This document shows, one piece after another, positions 6,804 to 11,947 of a stretch of 11,947 bases of DNA (the first letter of the stretch is position 1; the number at the start of each line of letters is the position of its first letter). The position numbers and the translations under genes are program-made. Origin of the DNA: Flavobacteriales bacterium UBA7519 (GTDB lineage: Bacteria > Bacteroidota > Bacteroidia > Flavobacteriales > Weeksellaceae); the NCBI GenBank assembly GCA_002476905.1, contig DLND01000091.1, forward strand, positions 1 through 11,947, read 5' to 3'. Under the pieces are notes generated by a model. That model searched no databases and was not told the DNA's origin. It worked only from the letters and a program-made list of their open reading frames with translations.

Positions 6804-6822
6804 CAAAAATTTTTTAGAAATA

Positions 6823-7944
6823 ATGGATAGAATCCAACTGAATACAATTGAAGAAGCGCTGGAAGATCTTAAAGCGGGTAAGATGGTAATTGTGGTAGAC
6901 GATGAGGACAGGGAAAATGAAGGCGATCTGGTAGCAGCTGCAGAACTTACTACGGCAGAAACAGTCAATTTTATGGCCACTTTTGCCAGAGGTTTGATCT
7001 GTATGCCGATCACAGAAAAACGTTGCGACGAGCTGGAACTGCACTCTATGGTTGCTAATTCTACGGATCCTAAAGAAACCGCTTTTACCATTTCTGTAGA
7101 TCTTCTTGGAAAAGGTGCTACCACAGGAATCTCTGCGAGTGACCGTGCAAAAACAATACAAGCCATTATGGACCCCGAAACCAAACCCGGTGACCTGATG
7201 AGACCGGGCCATATTTTCCCTCTCCGGGCAAGAGAAGGCGGCGTGCTCAAAAGAGCCGGACATACGGAAGCTGCCATAGACCTTACAAGACTTGCAGGAC
7301 TGAAAGAGGGTGGTGTGATCTGCGAAATTCTGAATGAAGACGGAACCATGGCAAGATTGCCACAGCTGAGAGAGTTTGGTAAAAAACATGATTTGAAAGT
7401 GGTTTCTATTGAGGATTTGATTCATTATAGATTGAGACAGGGCGATCTGGTAGAAAGAATAGAAGAGCGTGATATCAAAACGCATTTTGGGGATTTTAAA
7501 TTTTATGTTTTTGAAGAAAAACCAACAGAACAAATCCATTATGCATTAACAAAGGGAACTTGGACTACAGATGAAGCCGTGCTGGTGAGAGTGCAGTCTT
7601 CGGGAACTTATTTTGATGTATTCAGTCGTTTGTCTAATGGTGAGCATCCATTGATGCAGAAAGTTACAGACTTAATAAATGCGGAAGGTAAAGGCGCTGT
7701 GGTTTTCATTAACAATGTTTCTAACAAAGAAAATACATTGAGCAGAATTCAGCATTTCCTTAATTTCCAAGATGGAACTAATGACCAGCCGACTATTGCT
7801 CCTAATTTCAGGGATTATGGTATCGGAACCCAGATTCTTAAAGACCTTGGAATTAATAAATTTAAAGTCATTACTCAGAATCCTAATATCAAACCTATTC
7901 TTTCTGGTTATGATGTGGAAGTGACTGAGATGGTTGGTTTATAA
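6823..7944 (+). CDS. ribB: 3,4-dihydroxy-2-butanone 4-phosphate synthase fused to a degenerate RibA-like domain
   Basis: The N-terminal ~200 residues are a full DHBP synthase, which turns ribulose 5-phosphate into the four-carbon riboflavin precursor with release of formate. The metal and substrate motif VDDEDRENEGD is at 25-35. RPGHIFPLRAREGG is at 127-140, and the catalytic RAGHTEAAIDL region at 144-154. Residues ~205-373 align with GTP cyclohydrolase II (DEAVLVRVQSSGTYFDVF, then GIGTQILKDLG near the end). However, the zinc motif RCDCG is replaced by RLSNG at 269-273, the HSEC cysteine is absent, and the RQEGRGIGL segment is not recognisable. The second half is therefore probably not catalytic, similar in concept to RibBX proteins of Proteobacteria. 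A separate RibA should exist elsewhere. The total is 373 residues. An ATG at 6742 in the same frame would add 27 residues with no family match and is rejected. Confidence 0.9.
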   Translation: MDRIQLNTIEEALEDLKAGKMVIVVDDEDRENEGDLVAAAELTTAETVNFMATFARGLICMPITEKRCDELELHSMVANSTDPKETAFTISVDLLGKGATTGISASDRAKTIQAIMDPETKPGDLMRPGHIFPLRAREGGVLKRAGHTEAAIDLTRLAGLKEGGVICEILNEDGTMARLPQLREFGKKHDLKVVSIEDLIHYRLRQGDLVERIEERDIKTHFGDFKFYVFEEKPTEQIHYALTKGTWTTDEAVLVRVQSSGTYFDVFSRLSNGEHPLMQKVTDLINAEGKGAVVFINNVSNKENTLSRIQHFLNFQDGTNDQPTIAPNFRDYGIGTQILKDLGINKFKVITQNPNIKPILSGYDVEVTEMVGL

Positions 7945-7945
7945 G

Positions 7946-7990
7946 TAGACTTTGAGATAATAGACTAATAGATGATAGACTTTCATCTTA
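7946..7990 (+). repeat. Three imperfect 15-base tandem units
   Basis: TAGACT begins at 7946, 7961 and 7976, exactly 15 bases apart, directly after the ribB stop codon. The remaining nine bases of each unit are similar but diverged; units 1 and 3 share TAGACTTT. The tract lies between the stop and the terminator at 8003. Function, if any, is unknown. Confidence 0.55.
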
Positions 7991-7996
7991 TATAAA

Positions 7997-8028
7997 TGAA
8001 AAACGCTCCTAAGTTGGAGCGTTTTTTT
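7997..8028. terminator. Bidirectional terminator between ribB and the M1 peptidase gene
   Basis: ACGCTCC (8003-8009) and GGAGCGT (8016-8022) form a perfect GC-rich stem with a six-base loop, extended by A-T pairs. On the plus strand it runs into TTTTTTT, and on the minus strand into TTTTTCATT. It lies 58 bases after ribB and 34 bases past the stop of the convergent peptidase gene, so it can serve both. Confidence 0.9.
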
Positions 8029-8061
8029 ATGTTTTGATTCTACGATATTGAATCTATATGT

Positions 8062-9999
8062 CTATTTTGTAGGCCAAACATTATTCTTTGGATTGATATC
8101 CGGAACGATAGACTGCGGGTCAAGCTTTACATTCGTTACTTCTTTGTTAGAATCGATTTGGAAAGTCCATTCTGTGTTTCTTTTCCAAACTTCTACAGGT
8201 AGTTTTACCGTTTCAGTTGTTCCATCTTTAAAGGTTACCAAAACTGTTGTAGGCATAGGCAACTGTCCAATGTTTTCAACGGTGATCTGTGCACCGTTTT
8301 TGTAATCGCTGTTTACAGGTTTTACGTTTTTCACGGCTTGATCTACTTTCCATTTGTTCATAAACCAACCTCTCCAGAACCAGTTAAGCTCTTCCCCAGA
8401 AACATTTTCCATTGTGTGAAAGAAATCCCAAGGCGTAGGATGTTTAAAAGCCCATCTCTGAACATAAGTTCTGAAAGCTTTATCAAATTTTTCGGGTCCG
8501 AGGATGGTTTCTCTCAGGATTCCCAAGCCAAGTCCCGGTTTAAAATAAGCAAGAACACCAATGCTTCTTTCTTTCATATTATCCGGACCTACCATTACCT
8601 GCTCGAAGTTGTCACTTTGCACGAAAGGTCCCACTTTTCCTATATCTTGTTTACGGTAATATTCTCCCTTGTTAAAAGCTTCGGTAGAAAGTTCATTGAT
8701 AAAAGTGTTAAAACCTTCATCCATCCAGGCAAATACTCTTTCATTGGAACCAACAATCATTGGAAACCAAGTATGTCCAAATTCATGGTCTGTAACACCC
8801 CAAAGATCATCGCCTTTCGAATTTCTATGACAGAACACAATGCCCGGATATTCCATACCGCCTTCGTTTCCAGCTACGTTGGTTGCTGCGGGATAAGGAT
8901 ATTCAAACCATTTTTGGGAATAATGTTCAATGGATGCTTTTGTATATTCGGTAGAACGTCCCCAGGCTTTGTCGCCGGCACTTTCTACAGGATAAGCTGA
9001 GATGGCCAAAGATTTTTTACCGCTAGGAAGATTAATTCTTGCCGCATCAATAATAAAAGCAGACGAAGAAGCCCAAGCAAAATCTCTTGCCTTTTCAATT
9101 TTGAATTTCCAGGTTTTGGTGCCGGAATTATTTCCTTTTCCTAGCTCAGATTCCGGGTGAATCATTACTGTTTTTTCGCTGTTTTTTGCAGTATTCCAAC
9201 GGCTGATTTCTTCTCTGGAATACACTTCTTTCTCGTTCAATAATTCTCCCGAAGCTACTACATAATGATTAGCGGGAACAGTAATATTAGCAGATAAAGT
9301 TCCATATTCTAGGTAGAATTCTGATGCGCCAAGATAAGGCAGTGTATTCCATCCCATTACATCGTCATAAACACACATTCTGGGATACCATTGTGCAATG
9401 GTAAAGATCTTTCCGTTCTTTGTCTCTTCCACGCCCATTCTGTCTGAACCATATTTCGGTGATTTGAAAGCATATTCTATTTTAAGCTTTGCAACACCGC
9501 CATTGGCTTTAAGTTCTTCCGGAAGGTCGATTTGCATTCTGGTGTCTGTAATTGTATATTTTACGTCTTTACCATTATACTTTACCGATTTGATTTTATA
9601 ACCGCCATCGAAAACTTCGCCTTTTGCCCCATTTCTGCTTCCGGCAATCGGGATGACGGCATTTCCTCGGGAATCTTTGGAAAAGAGATTCTGATCCAGC
9701 TGAAGCCATAAAAAACTGAGCTGATCCGGACTGTTATTGGTATAGATGATGTCTGCTGAACCTGTAAGTTCATTGCTTACATCATTTAGGCTCACATTCA
9801 GCTGATAATCTGCGGAATTTTGCCAGTACTTGTGACCCGGCTGACCGCTGGCAGAGCGAGTTTCGGTCCCTGTTTGCGGATAAAAAAACGGTTTAAAAGC
9901 TTCTGTGTAATCATACTTTGGAGATTCCTGAGCGTAAAAATTGCCGACAAAAGCAAATATCGCTACAGCAGAAATCAAATTAGGAAGTCTGAATTTCAT
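8062..9999 (-). CDS. Secreted M1 family metallopeptidase
   Basis: This is a 645-residue zinc aminopeptidase of the M1 (gluzincin) family. The N-terminus [19 protein letters not shown] plus NFYAQ is a typical signal peptide, with cleavage likely after Ala23, so the enzyme should act in the periplasm or on the surface. Residues ~65-250 form the beta-rich N-terminal domain. The exopeptidase-type motif GGMEYP is at 380-385, the place of the GAMEN motif. HEFGH at 405-409 supplies two zinc ligands and the catalytic Glu406, and Glu428 in DEGF is the third ligand at the standard spacing. The active site is therefore intact. No C-terminal sorting domain (T9SS) is apparent: the end [12 protein letters not shown] is short. 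Length is ordinary for bacteroidetal secreted M1 enzymes. Its role is presumably peptide degradation for nutrition. The gene is divergent from the phosphoesterase gene. Confidence 0.92.
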   Translation of the reverse strand: MKFRLPNLISAVAIFAFVGNFYAQESPKYDYTEAFKPFFYPQTGTETRSASGQPGHKYWQNSADYQLNVSLNDVSNELTGSADIIYTNNSPDQLSFLWLQLDQNLFSKDSRGNAVIPIAGSRNGAKGEVFDGGYKIKSVKYNGKDVKYTITDTRMQIDLPEELKANGGVAKLKIEYAFKSPKYGSDRMGVEETKNGKIFTIAQWYPRMCVYDDVMGWNTLPYLGASEFYLEYGTLSANITVPANHYVVASGELLNEKEVYSREEISRWNTAKNSEKTVMIHPESELGKGNNSGTKTWKFKIEKARDFAWASSSAFIIDAARINLPSGKKSLAISAYPVESAGDKAWGRSTEYTKASIEHYSQKWFEYPYPAATNVAGNEGGMEYPGIVFCHRNSKGDDLWGVTDHEFGHTWFPMIVGSNERVFAWMDEGFNTFINELSTEAFNKGEYYRKQDIGKVGPFVQSDNFEQVMVGPDNMKERSIGVLAYFKPGLGLGILRETILGPEKFDKAFRTYVQRWAFKHPTPWDFFHTMENVSGEELNWFWRGWFMNKWKVDQAVKNVKPVNSDYKNGAQITVENIGQLPMPTTVLVTFKDGTTETVKLPVEVWKRNTEWTFQIDSNKEVTNVKLDPQSIVPDINPKNNVWPTK

Positions 10000-10094
10000 T
10001 GTGGAAAGTTTTGGTTAAGTAAAATTAGTGCTTAAAAAACTTCTGATGTTACAAATAAAACGATATAATAAGAATTAGATAAAAATTCTGTTTG

Positions 10095-10102
10095 TACATT
10101 TG
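10095..10102 (+). promoter_or_regulatory. Candidate -7 element of the phosphoesterase gene
   Basis: TACATTTG is an exact TAnnTTTG match ending 17 bases before the ATG at 10120. It lies in the short divergent region shared with the M1 peptidase gene. No TTG is found at the usual -33 distance, so support rests on the -7 box and its placement. Confidence 0.45.
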
Positions 10103-10119
10103 TGACTTAAAATCCGAAA

Positions 10120-10617
10120 ATGAAACGTATTCTTCTTCTCTCAGACACACATTCTTACATTGATGACAGGATTCTCGATTATGCAAAAGATGCCGATGAA
10201 GTTTGGCATTGTGGCGATTTCGGAAGTATGACTGTGATTGAGGAATTAGAAAAAATAAAACCAATCCGTGGTGTTTATGGTAATATTGATGAAGCTAAAA
10301 TCAGAACCATTTTCCCGGAAGTTTTGAGTTTCAAATGTGAAGAAGTTGATGTTTTGATGATTCACATTGGTGGTTATCCTGAGCGATATTCACCTTTGGC
10401 CAAGAAAGAGATCGCAGAAAGAAAACCGAAATTATTTATTTCCGGACATTCTCATATTTTGAAAGCAATGCACGATAAAAAGAATAATCTTCTTCATCTT
10501 AATCCTGGCGCTTGCGGAAAATCCGGATGGCATAAAGTGAGAACAATGATGCGCTTTACCATTAATAAAGAAGAAATTAAAGATTTGGAAATCATAGAAC
10601 TCGGAGCTCGGGTTTGA
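10120..10617 (+). CDS. YfcE/MJ0936-type metallophosphoesterase
   Basis: This 165-residue cytoplasmic calcineurin-like phosphoesterase binds two metal ions. Metal-binding motifs appear in the expected order: SDTH (Asp9, His11), GDFG (Asp33), GNID (Asn55), the single His82 in MIHIGG, and GHSH (His110, His112). The short length and the end LNPGACGKSGW followed by beta strands are characteristic of the YfcE/MJ0936 group, which hydrolyses phosphodiesters in vitro; the natural substrate here cannot be predicted. GN-I/V-D replaces the GNHE/GNHD of larger family members, which is normal for this group. The start is the only ATG near the family N-terminus (MKRILLLSDTH). A gap of 129 bases with a repeat element separates it from the Smr gene; no terminator is seen between them, so co-transcription is possible. 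Confidence 0.9.
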   Translation: MKRILLLSDTHSYIDDRILDYAKDADEVWHCGDFGSMTVIEELEKIKPIRGVYGNIDEAKIRTIFPEVLSFKCEEVDVLMIHIGGYPERYSPLAKKEIAERKPKLFISGHSHILKAMHDKKNNLLHLNPGACGKSGWHKVRTMMRFTINKEEIKDLEIIELGARV

Positions 10618-10660
10618 GAATTTTAGAAGAATAGAGAATTTGAGTTTTTATTTTTGCTGA

Positions 10661-10731
10661 GTGAAAAGCCTTTGCGGCCTTAAAAGTATTTAGTCTTTAA
10701 AAAAGAGCTTTGCGGACTTTGCGTTAAAAAT
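10661..10731 (+). repeat. Intergenic CTTTGNG repeat, copy 1 (C type)
   Basis: This 71-base element aligns along its whole length with 11260-11329, with a single one-base gap in an A-run. It holds three CTTTGCG words, at 10670, 10708 and 10717; the last two form a nine-base tandem. Copy 2 has CTTTGTG at all three matching places. Copy 1 ends 15 bases before the ATG of the Smr gene. I recall similar 'CTTTGCGNNCTTTGCGTT' intergenic strings from Chryseobacterium genomes, but have not searched. TTTG words so close to a start codon could contribute promoter function. Confidence 0.7.
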
Positions 10732-10746
10732 ATTATTAATTATAAA

Positions 10747-11241
10747 ATGAAAGTTGGGGATTTAGTTTCTGTAATAGATGAAAATCTTAGAGGAAAAGTT
10801 CTGAAGATTATTGCTAATCAAGTAAAAATCGAAGACGAACACGGTTTTACCTATAATTTTTCTAAGGATAAATTAACAATTCTTGATTCCGATTTGTATG
10901 AAAATTCTCCAATTATCAGAAAAAATGAAGCACCCAAAGTTGTTTCAAAAAAGCATAACAAAGCACCTTTGAAACTCGATTTGCATTTTAATTTCTTGGT
11001 CAAAAATCCCTCAGATTATGACGCTTTTGAAAGACTGATGATTCAGAGAGAAAAATTGCTGGAAACGATTGATTTTTGCCGAAAAAATCACATCAAAAAA
11101 TTGCAAATCATCCACGGAATCGGCGATGGTGTGGTGCAAAAAATGGTTTATGATGTTTTGGAAGGTCTTACAAATATCGAATATGACAGTGACGGATTTT
11201 TCTATCATCAATCCGGGAATGTTGAAGTCAAATTTTTATAA
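10747..11241 (+). CDS. Smr-domain protein
   Basis: The product has 164 residues. The C-terminal ~90 form a small MutS-related (Smr) domain. KLDLHF at 76-81 stands for the usual LDLHG signature. The helix LLETIDFCRKNHIKKLQIIHG leads into HGIGDG at 123-128, the HGxGxG loop. Smr domains bind and cut nucleic acids; some act on mRNA at stalled ribosomes, but the specific target here is unknown. Residues 1-45 look like a small beta-barrel (MKVGDLVSVIDENLRGKVLKI), a layout also seen next to Smr domains in MutS2. The second residue of the LDLHG motif context is changed (Phe81 for Gly), which may not matter. Start is the ATG at 10747, whose N-terminus MKVGDLV is typical. The gene is bracketed by two copies of an intergenic repeat. 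Confidence 0.85.
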   Translation: MKVGDLVSVIDENLRGKVLKIIANQVKIEDEHGFTYNFSKDKLTILDSDLYENSPIIRKNEAPKVVSKKHNKAPLKLDLHFNFLVKNPSDYDAFERLMIQREKLLETIDFCRKNHIKKLQIIHGIGDGVVQKMVYDVLEGLTNIEYDSDGFFYHQSGNVEVKFL

Positions 11242-11259
11242 AAAGTTTAACTTTTATAA

Positions 11260-11329
11260 GCGAAGCGCCTTTGTGAGCCTCAAAGCGTTTAAAATTAAAA
11301 AAAATCTTTGTGTCCTTTGTGTTTAAAAT
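11260..11329 (+). repeat. Intergenic CTTTGNG repeat, copy 2 (T type)
   Basis: This is the partner of 10661-10731 in the same orientation. CTTTGTG occurs at 11269, 11306 and 11315, each where copy 1 has CTTTGCG. The front part can form a hairpin, CTTTG with CAAAG (11269-11273 and 11281-11285). The element starts 18 bases after the Smr stop codon and ends 14 bases before the ATG of the small remnant frame, nearly the same distance as copy 1 from its gene. Confidence 0.7.
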
Positions 11330-11343
11330 AATAAAAAGTAATT

Positions 11344-11499
11344 ATGTTCAGAAAACAAATCAGTTTTATTTTAATTTTAGTATTTGCATTCAATTTTGCT
11401 CAGACAGAATATAAAACCGAAAGCAACATCTCTTATTATCCTGAAAAAATCAGTAGAACAGATTCTTACATCGAAGTACAGGATCTGACTAAAAAATAA
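11344..11499 (+). pseudogene. 5' remnant of a secreted esterase-like gene
   Basis: The frame encodes 51 residues: a clear signal peptide (MFRKQISFILILVFAFNFAQ, cleavage likely after Ala19), then TEYKTESNISYYPEKISR and TDSYIEVQ, ending in DLTKK. The mature start resembles the N-terminus of bacteroidetal secreted alpha/beta hydrolases (carboxylesterase type), where 'SYYPE...DSYI...C.LDLYYP' leads into the HGGG oxyanion motif; this is from memory. Everything from that point on is missing, and only 75 bases remain before the next gene. An inverted repeat CTGACT/AGTCAG (11485-11490 and 11500-11505) straddles the stop codon where homology ends. A large internal deletion is the simplest explanation. 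A genuine small secreted peptide gene is the alternative, since codons and signal peptide are intact. Confidence 0.5.
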
Positions 11500-11520
11500 A
11501 GTCAGAGAAGAATATAAAAT

Positions 11521-11562
11521 AAAAAAAAGTCGAAAACCGGATATATAGTTTGCGACTTTTTT
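11521..11562. terminator. Bidirectional terminator before yqgE
   Basis: AAAAAAGTCG and CGACTTTTTT form the outer stem, and AAAC with GTTT an inner one, around a ten-base AT loop. T-runs follow on both strands. It lies between the esterase remnant (plus) and the convergent YqgE gene (minus, stop at 11575), so it most likely ends the YqgE transcript and any transcript through the remnant. Confidence 0.75.
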
Positions 11563-11574
11563 CTGAGGTAAAAT

Positions 11575-11947
11575 TTAATTCAAACTCACATCTTCCGGTG
11601 CATTTGCCCAAAGAAGAAACTCGCCGCCGAGATTTTGCATAATATTTTTCCAAAGATTCTGGTCATTTGGAAGCGTATAATCTAAGTTGTAAACATCTAC
11701 AATTGTCCACATTTTACGCTGGATTTCGCCCTCAAGTTGCAATGGAGACCAACCCGAATATCCAGAAAAAACCTTGATATTTTCGATGTTAGTAGAACCT
11801 TCAATAATTGATGAAACAACGGAATCTATATCATCCGTAATATAGAATTCATCATTGATTTCAGAATATTCCTCCGTAATTTTTTGACCTTTCAGGATAA
11901 AATAAACCTTATCATTTTCCACAGGTCCGCCTTCATACAAATCCACT
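11575..11947 (-). CDS. yqgE: YqgE/AlgH family protein, partial (N-terminus outside window)
   Basis: The C-terminal ~124 residues of a DUF179 (YqgE/AlgH) protein are present. Signature segments are LYEGGPVEND at the window edge, then VFSGYSGWSPLQLEGEI and, at the end, WANAPEDVSLN. These match the family blocks 'GGPV', 'GYSGWxxGQLExE' and 'APxDPSxN'. Family members are about 180-190 residues, so roughly 60 residues lie beyond the right edge. The GTG at 11946-11944 could be read as a start, but homology shows it is an internal valine. The biochemical function of YqgE is not settled; AlgH was named for an effect on alginate production in Pseudomonas, which need not apply here. Confidence 0.9.
   Translation of the reverse strand, partial: VDLYEGGPVENDKVYFILKGQKITEEYSEINDEFYITDDIDSVVSSIIEGSTNIENIKVFSGYSGWSPLQLEGEIQRKMWTIVDVYNLDYTLPNDQNLWKNIMQNLGGEFLLWANAPEDVSLN

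Noticed and set aside
6742..6822. N-terminal extension of ribB from an upstream ATG
   Set aside because: The 27 extra residues match no RibB, and a TAnnTTTG element lies inside them; ATG 6823 fits the family start.
6627..6822. FMN riboswitch ahead of ribB
   Set aside because: The conserved RFN helices and the GGGGCAGGGTG-type core are absent; the GC-rich element has a different sequence frame.
6814..7539. Minus-strand frame of 241 codons opposite ribB
   Set aside because: The ribB frame is a clear homologue; the antisense translation is rich in Cys, Phe and His as expected of a shadow.
8338..9000. Plus-strand frame of 220 codons opposite the M1 peptidase gene
   Set aside because: It overlaps the HEFGH active-site region of a well-supported gene and has no recognisable domain.

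Overview
The window looks like a chromosomal segment from a flavobacterium, most likely a Chryseobacterium-like member of the Weeksellaceae. The grounds are AT-rich DNA, several upstream sequences matching the Bacteroidota -7 promoter element TAnnTTTG, few Shine-Dalgarno sites, and protein families in the form typical of that phylum: an Mpl-like Mur ligase, a RibB with a degenerate RibA-like tail, and a secreted M1 peptidase. This placement is inferred from recognition, not from a search. No phage, transposase, CRISPR array or defence system is visible. Genes are mostly single transcription units on both strands.

Left third (1-5040). A minus-strand acetyl-CoA hydrolase/transferase gene (35-1306) diverges from a small three-helix membrane protein gene (1481-1771). 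Next, on the minus strand, is a homogentisate 1,2-dioxygenase gene (1802-2951) split by a frameshift near its iron-binding site. It is followed by an Mpl-like peptidoglycan-recycling ligase that must start at TTG (3174-4511) and a conserved hypothetical gene (4633-5040). Two clear terminators punctuate this stretch.

Middle (5041-8061). The 293-base gap at 5041-5333 is very AT-rich; I see no gene or convincing promoter in it. A plus-strand short-chain dehydrogenase with a hydrophobic tail follows (5334-6320). Then come a minus-strand tRNA-Cys(GCA) with its own promoter and terminator, a GC-rich island that looks like a flavobacterial structured RNA (6627-6735), and ribB (6823-7944). The C-terminal GTP cyclohydrolase II-like half of RibB lacks the zinc cysteines. 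A short three-unit tandem repeat and a strong terminator close this block.

Right third (8062-11947). A large secreted M1 metallopeptidase gene (minus) diverges from a YfcE-type metallophosphoesterase gene and an Smr-domain gene (both plus). The Smr gene is bracketed by two copies of a ~70-base intergenic repeat, each ending about the same distance before the next ATG. A trace of a third copy is cut by the left window edge. After the second copy lies a 51-codon remnant of what looks like a secreted esterase, then a terminator and the 3' part of a YqgE/AlgH gene that runs off the window.

The genes do not form one pathway; this is mostly housekeeping and accessory metabolism. The most informative features are the broken homogentisate dioxygenase gene, the repeat pair with coordinated base changes, and the GC-rich RNA-like island.
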